Origin: Desulfofundulus kuznetsovii DSM 6115
GTDB taxonomy: Bacteria > Bacillota > Desulfotomaculia > Desulfotomaculales > Desulfovirgulaceae
Reading direction: 5' to 3'
Assembly: GCF_000214705.1 (NCBI RefSeq)
Contig: NC_015573.1
Span: 1,077,001-1,141,000 of the forward strand
Length of the DNA: 64,000 bases
A program made the position numbers and the translations under genes. Positions within the stretch are counted from its first letter, which is position 1. Every line of letters begins with the position of its first letter. Positions 31,626 to 39,748 of this stretch are shown here, piece after piece. The notes below the pieces were generated by a model. The model saw nothing but the letters and a program-made list of their open reading frames with translations. It ran no database searches and was not told the DNA's origin.

Positions 31626-32888
31626 ATGATCATCAACCATAACATCGCGGCGCTGAATACGTACAGGCAGTTGTCGACTAACAACATCCTGGCCAACAAG
31701 TCGTTGGAGAAACTCTCCTCGGGCCTACGCATCGTGCGCGCCGGGGACGACGCGGCGGGCCTAGCCATCAGCGAGAAAATGCGGGCACAGATCCGGGGCC
31801 TGAACATGGCCGCCAAAAATGCTCAAGACGGTATTTCCCTCATCCAAACTGCCGAAGGTGCATTGAACGAAACCCACTCCATCCTGCAGCGGATGCGCGA
31901 ACTGGCCGTCCAATCCGCCAGCGATACGAATATCGCTACCGACAGGGCAGAGATCCAAAAAGAAGTCGACCAGCTTGCACAAGAACTTGCCCGGATTGGC
32001 AACACTACCGAATTCAACACCCAGAAACTCTTGAATGGCACCTTTAAGGGCACCTTCCAGATCGGCGCCAACGAAAACCAGAACCTCTCACTGCAGATTA
32101 ACGACATGAGAGGATTCGCGCTGGGTGTAGTGGGTGATGTGACCTATACTGCTACTGGCACGGTTACTAATACAAATAGCAGCTTTAGCGATGGTACCTA
32201 CACGGTGAAATACGATTCAGCAAGTAGTAAATATCAGCTTGTTGACAGCAACGGTTTAGTAATCGCCACAAGTTCGGATGGTAAGACGTATACTGCCACA
32301 GCTGACGCCACCAGTACCGATAAGATTGCCTTCAATGATAAAGTCATCAGCGGCACTATTACCATTGACACGACCAAAGCTGAAGCCACTGGTACCGCCA
32401 CGGTAGACAACAAGCGTCTGGAAGCCGGAACATACACTTTGGATGCAACAAACAAGAAACTAATGGATTCTACCGGCCAGGTTATAGGCACATCTACGGA
32501 CGGGACGAAGTATGTGGATGCAGCCGGAAATGAGCTATTCACTTTGGGTGCTACTCTTAGTGGTAATATCACGCTTGAAGTAAAGGGTGTCGACGTATCG
32601 AGTCAGCAAGCGGCCAACACCGCCATTACCACCATCAACAACGCCATCGAGAAAGTATCTGCCGAACGCTCCAAACTGGGCGCCTACCAGAACCGACTTG
32701 AGCACACGATCAACAACCTGGGCACTGCTTCCGAAAACCTTTCTGCCGCCGAGTCCCGCATCCGCGACATTGACATGGCCAAGGAAATGATGGAATACAC
32801 CAAGCTCTCCATCCTGCAGCAGGCCGCCACGGCTATGCTCAGTCAAGCCAACCAGCAGCCTCAGATGGTGCTGCAGCTCCTTCGGTAA
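31626..32888 (+). CDS. hag: Flagellin
   Basis: Complete 420-aa flagellin, the filament subunit exported by the flagellar type III system. Conserved D0/D1 N-terminus (MIINHNIAALNTYRQLSTNN, SSGLRI, AGDDAAGLAISEKMR) and C-terminus (RIRDIDMAKEMMEYTKLSIL, QPQMVLQLLR) are intact. The variable centre (about residues 170-325) consists of two related beta-rich units, each with a GTYT...DSxGxVIxTSxDG pattern. Located in the prophage between tail genes and the endolysin, on the opposite strand. The TTC-rich leader gives only a modest ribosome binding site (GGGAA). Confidence 0.95.
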   Translation: MIINHNIAALNTYRQLSTNNILANKSLEKLSSGLRIVRAGDDAAGLAISEKMRAQIRGLNMAAKNAQDGISLIQTAEGALNETHSILQRMRELAVQSASDTNIATDRAEIQKEVDQLAQELARIGNTTEFNTQKLLNGTFKGTFQIGANENQNLSLQINDMRGFALGVVGDVTYTATGTVTNTNSSFSDGTYTVKYDSASSKYQLVDSNGLVIATSSDGKTYTATADATSTDKIAFNDKVISGTITIDTTKAEATGTATVDNKRLEAGTYTLDATNKKLMDSTGQVIGTSTDGTKYVDAAGNELFTLGATLSGNITLEVKGVDVSSQQAANTAITTINNAIEKVSAERSKLGAYQNRLEHTINNLGTASENLSAAESRIRDIDMAKEMMEYTKLSILQQAATAMLSQANQQPQMVLQLLR

Positions 32889-32906
32889 CCCACGGAACAG
32901 CCGTAC

Positions 32907-32940
32907 CAGGCCTCCCGCCAAACCGGGAGGCCTGTTCTTG
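32907..32940. terminator. Terminator between flagellin and the convergent tail operon
   Basis: 11-bp stem CAGGCCTCCCG/CGGGAGGCCTG with a 6-nt loop, followed by TTCTTG. It probably serves both strands and insulates csrA-hag from the late genes. Confidence 0.8.
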
Positions 32941-32952
32941 TGCAGCAAACCT

Positions 32953-33246
32953 TTACAACCTACCCTCCACCTTATCTTTGATCAATTCACTCACCAGCAC
33001 CCGCCCGTCGGCAAAGCGCACTTCCAACTCCATAAGCAGCACGCCCGGAGAGGCGAAGTCCTCTCCGGTAGCGACGTACTTCACCACTCCGCCGGCCCGG
33101 TCGGCAAAGCTGCATAACCTCTCCACTCTGACGCCGTTTAAAGACATGATCAGCCTGGCCTCCAGGGCGGTAGTCAAATCCACCGGCTGGCCGCTTTCAT
33201 CCTTAATGGTAAACAGCAGTTCGACTCCCACGCTGCCCTGCTTCAT
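32953..33246 (-). CDS. Small tail/baseplate-associated protein, 97 aa
   Basis: MKQGSVGVELLFTIKDESGQ followed by beta-rich sequence (VDLTTALEARLIMSL, GVLLMELEVRFADG) resembles the N-terminal beta-sandwich of BppU-like baseplate or receptor-binding proteins, typically 90-100 aa. Its ATG overlaps the stop of the preceding Kelch protein by 4 bp, so it is translationally coupled to it and probably attaches to or assists the same tail-tip structure. Assignment is by pattern only. Confidence 0.6.
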   Translation of the reverse strand: MKQGSVGVELLFTIKDESGQPVDLTTALEARLIMSLNGVRVERLCSFADRAGGVVKYVATGEDFASPGVLLMELEVRFADGRVLVSELIKDKVEGRL

Positions 33247-35036
33247 GATTCATGCCACCTGCCTTTAACCATTACCTCAAACGCCCGCCGCAGCACCACA
33301 CCTGCTTCATAGACAGCCCTCGTCCGACAGGCCGCGTCATAGAATACCTGCATTCCACTCTCGGCCCAGGCGGTAACTATCCTCATGGCGTCGGCAGCCG
33401 CGGCCTCCAGTATACCCACGGCCCGCTGCAGGTCGCCTCTCACGGAAACGCCCACGCTTACCAGCCTGGTGGCGTCGGCAGACAATAGAGACAATAAGCC
33501 GACTAACCGCAGCCCGTCGGCCTGAAGGGTAGCCAAAGAGGACACATGCCTCAAACTATCGCCCGAAAGTGACTCTATTCGGTAAAGCCCGCGCAGGGCG
33601 TCGAAGCGCCCATTAAATCCCGTTCCTGCCAGCCTGAAGGTGTCGGCGGGTACCTGTACAATCCCACCCGCCAGGCGCCTGGTATCACAGGCCGGTTGGA
33701 CAGCTATTTGCACCCTCCTTAACGTATCGGCGCCCACCGAAGCCGTAATACCTATCGACACTTCCCGGGCGGTATCGGAGAATAGTTCCGCTACCACACC
33801 TGCCCGCCGGAGGACGTCGAACCCGGCGTACCCTTCTACTCCTGTTTGCCTCAAACAGTCGGCAAACAGGAAGTCCACTATTGAAGCATACCTGGCCGTA
33901 TCGTATAAGCCGGATTCTACCGCACCGGCAAGACGCATGGTATCGCCCACCACGGAAGCCGCCGCGCCCGCAAGGCGCATGGTGTCGCCGGTCATAGAAG
34001 CCACTATACCGGCTACCCGCGTGGTATCGCTGGCCATACTCAAGGCCGCTGCGGCGGCCCTTACGGTGTCCGCCGCTACCAGGCCGGCCTGTGCCAAACG
34101 GCGCACCGTATCTGCCACCACAGTGACGGCCTCGCCCAGGGAGGCGTACCAGACGTCGTTGAAATAACCGCTACTGTTAATGGGGTTATTGCAGCCACCT
34201 AGCACCCATATCCTGCCGTTGGCCACCACTGAGGTGTGGCCACTTCTCGCCGTCCACGCAGCAGCCGAGGTGTCCTGGGTCCAGGTGGAACCGTTGGTGG
34301 AGTACCAGACGTCGTTGTGGTAGGCATTACTGCTGCCTCGGCCACCCAGCACCCAGATACGGCCATCAGAGGTTACTACGGAGGTGTGGATATATCTTGC
34401 AGTCCACGAAGCAGCAGAGGTAGCCTGGGTCCAAGCGGAACCACCGGTGGAGTACCAGACATCTTTGTAGTAGGTACTACCATCATATCCGCCCAGCACC
34501 CATATCCTGCTGTCGGGTGTGACTACAGAGGTATGACCACCTCTTCTTATCCATGAAGCACCTGCAGTGGCCTGGGTCCAGGAGGAACCGTCTGTGGAGT
34601 ACCATACATCGTTTGCGTAGTACGGCGATGTACTTATTGCTCCTCCCAATACCCATATTCTGCCGTCAGAAGTGACTACAGAGGTGTGGGCGCTTCTGGC
34701 AGTCCAGGAAGCAGCCGAGGTAGCTTGGGTCCAGGTGACGCCATCTGTGGAATACCAGACGTCGTTGCAGCGGATACTGCCAGTATACCCGCCTAACATC
34801 CACATCCTGCCGTCTGGGGTAACTACAGAGGTGTGGGCGTTTCTGGCGGTCCAACCAGCACCAGACGTAGCTTGGGTCCAGGAAGAACCGTTAGAGGAGT
34901 ACCAGACGTCGTTGTAGCGGACACTACCATTATACCCTCCTAACACCCATATCCTGCCGTCTGAGGTGACTACAGAGGTGTGGCCAAATCTTGCTACCCA
35001 CCCGGCGTTAGGTGCCTGCACCCACTGGAGGGCCAT
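33243..35036 (-). CDS. Kelch-propeller tail protein 1, 597 aa
   Basis: Residues 1-300 hold six repeats of about 50 aa, each with HTSVVTSDGRIWVLGG then NDVWYSTDGSSWTQAT: a six-bladed beta propeller of the Kelch/galactose-oxidase type. From about 300 to 580 the chain switches to short repeats of 14-16 aa with a core DTxRxAG (for example VVGDTMRLAGAVESGLYDTA), probably a fibrous or helical stalk. A plausible receptor-binding or glycan-binding tail protein. Starts after AAGGAGG. Strongly related to the N-terminal 290 residues of the protein at 39749-42862. Confidence 0.8.
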   Translation of the reverse strand: MALQWVQAPNAGWVARFGHTSVVTSDGRIWVLGGYNGSVRYNDVWYSSNGSSWTQATSGAGWTARNAHTSVVTPDGRMWMLGGYTGSIRCNDVWYSTDGVTWTQATSAASWTARSAHTSVVTSDGRIWVLGGAISTSPYYANDVWYSTDGSSWTQATAGASWIRRGGHTSVVTPDSRIWVLGGYDGSTYYKDVWYSTGGSAWTQATSAASWTARYIHTSVVTSDGRIWVLGGRGSSNAYHNDVWYSTNGSTWTQDTSAAAWTARSGHTSVVANGRIWVLGGCNNPINSSGYFNDVWYASLGEAVTVVADTVRRLAQAGLVAADTVRAAAAALSMASDTTRVAGIVASMTGDTMRLAGAAASVVGDTMRLAGAVESGLYDTARYASIVDFLFADCLRQTGVEGYAGFDVLRRAGVVAELFSDTAREVSIGITASVGADTLRRVQIAVQPACDTRRLAGGIVQVPADTFRLAGTGFNGRFDALRGLYRIESLSGDSLRHVSSLATLQADGLRLVGLLSLLSADATRLVSVGVSVRGDLQRAVGILEAAAADAMRIVTAWAESGMQVFYDAACRTRAVYEAGVVLRRAFEVMVKGRWHES

Positions 35037-35049
35037 ACTTTATCCCTCC

Positions 35050-35328
35050 TTACCCGTTGGCCTCCTGTGCCTTAAAAGCCTCCGCCATAGCCTGGATTTC
35101 CTCGTCCGTGCGGGCGTTCTGCATGAGGTCGAGTTCTTCGTCCACCGTCACTACGGGGTGCGTGCCAATGTTCAGTTTGGCGCACACCAGCTTGGCCAGC
35201 CGTTCATTGACTTCCGGCGTATGCGTGAAGTTTAAGCCGAAGTTGGGCGAGTGGGGCTGGTCGATTACCGGCGCCACGCCGCCCACGAGAATACGGTAAC
35301 CTTTTTCGGTAAGCTGGTAAGTATACAT
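35050..35328 (-). CDS. Small phage protein, 92 aa
   Basis: MYTYQLTEKGYRILVGGVAP..., starting directly after the stop codon of the upstream gene with GGGAGG within that gene's end. The C-terminal third is acidic and helical (VDEELDLMQNARTDEEIQAM). No family recognised; its place in the tail-fibre block suggests an assembly factor or tail-tip component. Confidence 0.6.
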   Translation of the reverse strand: MYTYQLTEKGYRILVGGVAPVIDQPHSPNFGLNFTHTPEVNERLAKLVCAKLNIGTHPVVTVDEELDLMQNARTDEEIQAMAEAFKAQEANG

Positions 35329-35583
35329 TTAGGCTAAAACCTCCCTTATCGCTTCTACCTGGCCGTAGGCTGAAAGCTTCTGCAGGGCCTCTGTCTCTTC
35401 ACCGTCGCTGGCCACCAGGACTTCCACTGTCAACTCGTCAGTGATATGATTGCACGACCAGCCAACCAATCCCGACAGGTCTTGACGCAGCACTTCGGTT
35501 AGCAACTCAATACCGCCCGTGGCGTTTAAGTCTATGCCGCGGGCCTGCAGGTTTTCCATGACGTGGGACACTTTAAACAGCAT
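35329..35583 (-). CDS. Small phage protein, 84 aa
   Basis: Starts MLFKVSHVMENLQARGIDLN after GGGAGG. Mixed alpha/beta, with an acidic C-terminal helix. It is immediately coupled to the 92-aa gene that follows. Unknown function; real coding is supported by the binding site and tight packing. Confidence 0.6.
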   Translation of the reverse strand: MLFKVSHVMENLQARGIDLNATGGIELLTEVLRQDLSGLVGWSCNHITDELTVEVLVASDGEETEALQKLSAYGQVEAIREVLA

Positions 35584-35619
35584 TAAATATCCTCCCTGTT
35601 AGAATACCTCTCAGACGCG

Positions 35620-36414
35620 CTATGCGCGTATTGGTGTTACACGGAAGCTGACTGAGGAGGGTGCGTAGCAGCCGGGAACTTGTGTAGCCGAGGAAGAGGT
35701 GACGTAAGTGAGGTTATTATAGTCTCCTAAACCGGCCCGGAAAAGGCCGTACTGCTGGGTGGTAGGGAGAAGAGGTAGAGTTATAGTGGTTGCTAAGGTG
35801 GTTACTATTACAAGCTGGGACGGAGGGATTGTGGTGTACACGCCATATATGGAAGACACTGTGTAGCTACCACTTCCCAAGCTTAACACCGGTCGGAGGA
35901 CGGTGGTAAACGTCACGTCTTTGAAAAGGTAGCCGGGCTTTACCTGCAGCCTGGTGGGCAGGGCGTAAATGCAGGCATAGGACAGTAGCACTGCGTTCGC
36001 GGCGGAGGCCCACAGGTAGACTTCCACCCAGGTACCGACGCTGGCGTCGTAGAAGTTGGGCTGATAGTGGTAAAACTTGACTGACGTGTTAGCACTTATA
36101 CTGCCAGAACCGCTGGCTACCCGGACGCCTCCCTGCCAAATCTCGTAGTACAGGGTCACGGAAGACGAAGCGTAGTTGCCCATGTAGGTATACACGACGG
36201 GCACGCCCTTGCACGCGGCAGCAAAGGAATCGGGCGACACTCTGAACCCATAGTAAGGAGAGGGGCCTAGCTCCACATAAACCTGTGGGCTGGCCGGTTT
36301 AGCTGTGGGCAGGTAAGAGGCAGGTTGGGCTTCGTAGGGCGACGTGTAGGTAAAGGTAACCGTCTGCAGCGGGCCGCTGAAAGAGGGAATAATCTCACCA
36401 AGCAGGACTGCCAT
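35620..36414 (-). CDS. Tail-associated beta-rich protein, 264 aa
   Basis: MAVLLGEIIPSFSGPLQTVT starts after GTAGGTGATT. The sequence is rich in Ser, Thr, Tyr and Val with alternating hydrophobics (VTLYYEIWQGGVRVASGSGS, VEVYLWASAANAVLL), typical of phage beta-sandwich decoration or fibre proteins. No enzyme motif or signal peptide. It lies in a run of small structural genes between the two Kelch proteins. Confidence 0.6.
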   Translation of the reverse strand: MAVLLGEIIPSFSGPLQTVTFTYTSPYEAQPASYLPTAKPASPQVYVELGPSPYYGFRVSPDSFAAACKGVPVVYTYMGNYASSSVTLYYEIWQGGVRVASGSGSISANTSVKFYHYQPNFYDASVGTWVEVYLWASAANAVLLSYACIYALPTRLQVKPGYLFKDVTFTTVLRPVLSLGSGSYTVSSIYGVYTTIPPSQLVIVTTLATTITLPLLPTTQQYGLFRAGLGDYNNLTYVTSSSATQVPGCYAPSSVSFRVTPIRA

Positions 36415-36422
36415 ATAATCAC

Positions 36423-36716
36423 CTACGTTTGTTTCGTAATGACGCCGTCAAAGCCGATTAGTTTGGCCGCGGTGTCGGCGTTCTTCACCTGGAGGTAGAG
36501 GGTATTGGTCACGTGGAAGCAGCGGCCCTGCATGCTGCCGGCCGCGGTGTCGCTGTCCACCAGGACGGAGTTGGTGCCGTCGGTGAAGTAGACTTCTACC
36601 TTGCCGCCGTAGTAAATGTTAGTTATCACTGCCTCCGTACCGGCGGGCGGCTGGATATTGAGAAAACTGCCAGCCGCCACAGACTGGAGGCCGGAGTAAA
36701 CGTCACCTACTGCCAT
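36423..36716 (-). CDS. Small beta-rich tail protein, 97 aa
   Basis: MAVGDVYSGLQSVAAGSFLN after AGGAGGG. The pattern VITNIYYGGKVEVYFTDGTN, then LYLQVKNADTAAKLIGFDGV is a compact beta sandwich of the kind found in phage tail-tip accessory proteins. Function not assigned. Confidence 0.6.
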   Translation of the reverse strand: MAVGDVYSGLQSVAAGSFLNIQPPAGTEAVITNIYYGGKVEVYFTDGTNSVLVDSDTAAGSMQGRCFHVTNTLYLQVKNADTAAKLIGFDGVITKQT

Positions 36717-36728
36717 GCTTCAACCCTC

Positions 36729-37139
36729 CTACGCCGCTACTATCATGGCCTGCACCTGGATATCCACAGAAGTGTCGTTCTGGGGCGGCTCGTCGCTGGT
36801 AGCCCTTGCCTTGGCCCAGAAGACGTAGTTGGTGTCGCTTATGACGTCTTCAATAGTCAGGGCGGCGCCGTATGCCTGCCAGGTGCCGGGCGCGCCGGCT
36901 ACATCCGGTGCCAGCGCCCATTTGTCGGCTTTTGTACCCACCGGCTGCACGGTAACGGTACCGCTGGTCTTGTAGCCCGTCTCGCACCTTAAAGCCAGCT
37001 TGATAGGTGCGGACTCCTCGTTCTCCGTGGCGTTGAGTGGGCCGACGGTAATGGGATTAGCCTCCGTACCCTCGGAAACCAGGACGCCGTCTGTGCCGCC
37101 GGCAGTAGGATTGTTCATGTAGACGTGTATAAATGCCAT
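36729..37139 (-). CDS. Tail protein related to the 132-aa protein at 42883, 136 aa
   Basis: Starts after AAGGAGGGAC. Alignment by eye with the product of 42883-43281 shows WALAPDVAGAPGTWQAYGAA versus WMTFAPDNAGSPGTYASQLS, and YVFWAKARATSDEPPQNDTS versus HAFWMKVIVPDGTPTQNKTD, so the two are paralogs inside one prophage. Beta-rich, no enzymatic motif. Each paralog sits near one of the tail-fibre blocks. Confidence 0.65.
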   Translation of the reverse strand: MAFIHVYMNNPTAGGTDGVLVSEGTEANPITVGPLNATENEESAPIKLALRCETGYKTSGTVTVQPVGTKADKWALAPDVAGAPGTWQAYGAALTIEDVISDTNYVFWAKARATSDEPPQNDTSVDIQVQAMIVAA

Positions 37140-37151
37140 AAGAGTCCCTCC

Positions 37152-37409
37152 TTAGCGGTTTACTAAGCGTTCCACCGACTTTTCGACTTCGGTTAAACGT
37201 TCGGCCAGTACGGGTATCTGGTTGGTCTTATCGCTTATGATAGCCAGTCTCTCACTGACGGCAGCCAGTTTCTCCGTCATTTCCTGTGTAAAGGACATAA
37301 GCCTCTCCTCCCGTTCGGCCGAGGTTTTCAGCACGTGGAAAAGCATGTAAGCAAACAGGACGGCAAAGGCGCCCTGACTGGCAATCGTCTTGAGGATTTC
37401 ATTCTCCAC
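37152..37409 (-). CDS. BhlA/UviB-type holin-like protein, 85 aa
   Basis: GTG start ([20 protein letters not shown]) with GGAGGTG 6 nt upstream. One N-terminal hydrophobic helix ([18 protein letters not shown]) is followed by a charged coiled coil ([20 protein letters not shown]...). This matches the BhlA/UviB family of phage and bacteriocin-associated holins. It is a second lysis candidate, 6.6 kb from the holin-like gene beside the endolysin. Its start overlaps the end of the SpeD-like gene. Confidence 0.8.
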   Translation of the reverse strand: MENEILKTIASQGAFAVLFAYMLFHVLKTSAEREERLMSFTQEMTEKLAAVSERLAIISDKTNQIPVLAERLTEVEKSVERLVNR

Positions 37410-37767
37410 AGGCGCCCACCTCCGCGGCCCGCACTACCTGTCTCACCCTTTTAACCTGCGGGCGGAAGGCTGCACACAATGATTCAAAGGCCATTTTCCC
37501 TCTGTTTGGATCACCGCAGGTAAACAGGTCCACCGCGGCGTACTCCAGTTCGGGCCAGGTGTGGACGCTTAAATGGCTTTCAGCCAGGCCAACCACCACC
37601 GTGGCACCGGTGTTTGGGCCGTCGGTTAACGTAGACGCGGTTATACCTATAACCCGCATTCCCGCAAGTCTACATACCTTAAGGGCCAAATCCTGAAGTT
37701 CGCGGTGGTCGGTGAAGTTTGTGCGACACATGGAAAGATCGGCGATATAGTGCACTCCCACCCGCAA
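37399..37767 (-). CDS. speD: Prophage-encoded SpeD-family pyruvoyl decarboxylase (AdoMet decarboxylase proenzyme)
   Basis: 122-aa class 1 SpeD homolog. TTG start after AAGGAG gives [14 protein letters not shown], the family N-terminus; upstream extension would overlap the previous gene. Key elements: cleavage site [13 protein letters not shown], where Ser64 should become the pyruvoyl group, with His69; then [11 protein letters not shown] with catalytic Cys84. These positions match bacterial AdoMet decarboxylases, which make the aminopropyl donor for spermidine synthase. Related enzymes have switched to arginine or ornithine, so substrate is not certain. It lies in the late tail region between a small structural gene and the BhlA-like holin. 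Confidence 0.88.
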   Translation of the reverse strand: MRVGVHYIADLSMCRTNFTDHRELQDLALKVCRLAGMRVIGITASTLTDGPNTGATVVVGLAESHLSVHTWPELEYAAVDLFTCGDPNRGKMAFESLCAAFRPQVKRVRQVVRAAEVGACGE

Positions 37768-37784
37768 GGGCCACCACTCCTTCC

Positions 37785-38225
37785 TCAATGAGTCACATAC
37801 CAAACAGTGCCGGTAAACCTTGTATAACCGGCGCCCCAACCTGCCGCTTGTATGGAGAAACGGTCGGAGAAGGCGATATAACCACGGTAGATAAATGTCC
37901 CCTTACCATTAACCGGGGCCAAATCTTCTCTCCTAAGCCACAACTCATTACCAATTACCGGGTAGTGGGCTTCGTATGGAGGTACCTGTATGCTTACATA
38001 AAGACTACTGGTTGAACCATAATCCGGTGACTCAGTCTGGAGAATCATACAGGTAAAGATTCCCCTACCCTCCACGGTGAGTACGGGTTCATACCAGTCA
38101 TAAACAGCCATTGTCTTATCAATACGTGCGACGTGCGGGGTGAATGTATCAGCATGCCATTTATTCCCTACTACCCACTTGTGGATTTCAAGTGGAAGCA
38201 AACTCTCAAGTCCATAGGAGTACAT
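37785..38225 (-). CDS. Phage structural-type protein, 146 aa
   Basis: [20 protein letters not shown]; beta-rich with many aromatic residues ([40 protein letters not shown]). No catalytic motif. One base separates it from the upstream gene, and its stop is 18 bp before the SpeD start. Probably a tail-tip or fibre-attachment component; not recognised. Confidence 0.6.
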   Translation of the reverse strand: MYSYGLESLLPLEIHKWVVGNKWHADTFTPHVARIDKTMAVYDWYEPVLTVEGRGIFTCMILQTESPDYGSTSSLYVSIQVPPYEAHYPVIGNELWLRREDLAPVNGKGTFIYRGYIAFSDRFSIQAAGWGAGYTRFTGTVWYVTH

Positions 38226-38226
38226 A

Positions 38227-38649
38227 TTACAGATCCTCCAATGCTATCACCTGCGGTGAGTAAACAGTGACGGTACCAGTCCCGGCAGTCTGTTGGGCTG
38301 TCAAACGGAAGCCGTTTCTATACCTCACCAGTACAGGCATAAACTCGGCTTTAGCGTACTGACCGGCTGAGGGCGGCGAAAGCGTGTCCTCAGCCACCGG
38401 CGTCCCGTTTCCGTCCACGTACAGCCGCCAGGTGACTGTGCAGGGAGTGGAATCAGAAGTCACCTCAATTCTCATGTACGTTATCCACCCGCTGCCGGCG
38501 GTTACATTGAAAATGTCGGTTTCATTTGTCAGCTGATCGCTGAAGCCGTTATTCGGGTGGGTGTAATTCACCGTCTTCACGTTCCACTTGTAGAGGCCCT
38601 TCAGCCTGGTATTTATCAATTGATACATGGCTTCCAGCATGCCGAACAT
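38227..38649 (-). CDS. Phage structural-type protein, 140 aa
   Basis: ATG (MFGMLEAMYQLINTRLKGLY) follows GGAAGGTGG, seven codons inside the longest frame. The first 25 residues are helical, the rest a beta sandwich (WITYMRIEVTSDSTPCTVTW, GFRLTAQQTAGTGTVTVYSP). Its start overlaps the end of the preceding gene by one base. Unassigned tail component. Confidence 0.6.
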   Translation of the reverse strand: MFGMLEAMYQLINTRLKGLYKWNVKTVNYTHPNNGFSDQLTNETDIFNVTAGSGWITYMRIEVTSDSTPCTVTWRLYVDGNGTPVAEDTLSPPSAGQYAKAEFMPVLVRYRNGFRLTAQQTAGTGTVTVYSPQVIALEDL

Positions 38650-39350
38650 TACGGCACCACCTTCCATTCCACAGGCACGCCGTCCACGTAAGACACCTGT
38701 ATACGGTCGTAAACCGCCACCTCGCCGTCCACGTTAAGCATCCAGCGGCACACCTCAGTCAGGTTACCGTCGGCGTCATACTTAAGCCAGGTGAAAGCGG
38801 TGTTGTCCAGCACGGTGTGGGTGAGGTAATCATTTCCCATAGCCACGTACATGGTGTACTTCAGCTGGTAAGTCTGCACCCAGGAACTTCCCTGAAGCAG
38901 GTAGGTATTGGATTCATATGTGGTGTCTGCGGCAATGAGGCGGACGTGGTTGGCTGCGTCACCGGCCTGTTTGAATACCACCCTGCCGCCGTCACCTACG
39001 CCGGAAAGCGGCACCGATACGGTGCTGGCAGGGTAGGTGAAGAGTTTAGCCGGCAGGGTAACGGTGAATACCACAGTTCCTTGACTATCCCACACCTCTA
39101 CAGCCAGGTCGGCGCCCTCGCCGTAGCGCACGGCCTGGAATTCCATGCGGCATACAGGGTAGGTGCCGGAGCTACTGGTATTAATGCCGAAGGTGTTGGT
39201 GGATAGGTTCAACTCACGGGTGCCGTTGCCGGTTCCCTCAAGCCACTTGCTTCCCTCGAATACAAGCTTCAAGTCATTGGCGGCGAATATAGAGTTCATG
39301 CGGGCGGAGTCCACGGTGTCCCGCCCGCCTTTAAAAGCGTACAGCAACAT
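38649..39350 (-). CDS. Phage tail-type protein, 233 aa
   Basis: MLLYAFKGGRDTVDSARMNS begins at the ATG after AGAGGTGG (two codons inside the longest frame). It has a lectin-like or carbohydrate-binding-module feel (MEFQAVRYGEGADLAVEVWD, YTMYVAMGNDYLTH), but I cannot name a family. It belongs to the cluster of small beta-rich structural genes left of Kelch protein 2. Confidence 0.6.
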   Translation of the reverse strand: MLLYAFKGGRDTVDSARMNSIFAANDLKLVFEGSKWLEGTGNGTRELNLSTNTFGINTSSSGTYPVCRMEFQAVRYGEGADLAVEVWDSQGTVVFTVTLPAKLFTYPASTVSVPLSGVGDGGRVVFKQAGDAANHVRLIAADTTYESNTYLLQGSSWVQTYQLKYTMYVAMGNDYLTHTVLDNTAFTWLKYDADGNLTEVCRWMLNVDGEVAVYDRIQVSYVDGVPVEWKVVP

Positions 39351-39358
39351 TACCACCT

Positions 39359-39736
39359 CTACTGGGTGAATATGATTTCACATACGACGGTCATTGTTTC
39401 ACTTGGTTCTTTTGTCCACTGCTTCACCAGTTCGTTGAACTTAATACCGCTGCCCTTGTTGTCCGTAGCCTGGAGGTATATGGAAGCCTTGTTCCAGGTG
39501 CCGTTGTGCTCGTCGGTATTGAGCTGGGTGCGGAAACGGACTTTGTTCTTGTTAGCTGAAACAAGGGAGACGGGCTTGCGCCAGGCGTCGTCGTTCACCA
39601 CCAGGTAAGGCGCGCTGATGCTGGACACCGCCTTGGCTATCAGGGCCAGGCCGTCCGCTGTGATATGGTTCTCAAAGGGGCCTTCCACCCTGTCCGGGTA
39701 TTCAAAGTACCAGAGTCCTTTAACTGTTATATCCAC
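39359..39736 (-). CDS. Phage tail-type protein, 125 aa
   Basis: MDITVKGLWYFEYPDRVEGP; alternation of beta strands through to SETMTVVCEIIFTQ. It starts a few bases after Kelch protein 2 and is co-directional. No recognised domain; a fibre-tip or chaperone-like role is possible from position. Confidence 0.6.
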   Translation of the reverse strand: MDITVKGLWYFEYPDRVEGPFENHITADGLALIAKAVSSISAPYLVVNDDAWRKPVSLVSANKNKVRFRTQLNTDEHNGTWNKASIYLQATDNKGSGIKFNELVKQWTKEPSETMTVVCEIIFTQ

Positions 39737-39748
39737 CGCTTACCCTCC

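Noticed and set aside
31536-31628. 31-codon leader peptide ahead of flagellin
   Set aside because: Its GTG directly abuts AGGAG with no spacer, so initiation is unlikely; kept only as part of the leader description.
33600-34100. Series of short repeats in the 597-aa gene as possible iterons
   Set aside because: They are explained by the DTxRxAG protein repeats in a continuous frame.
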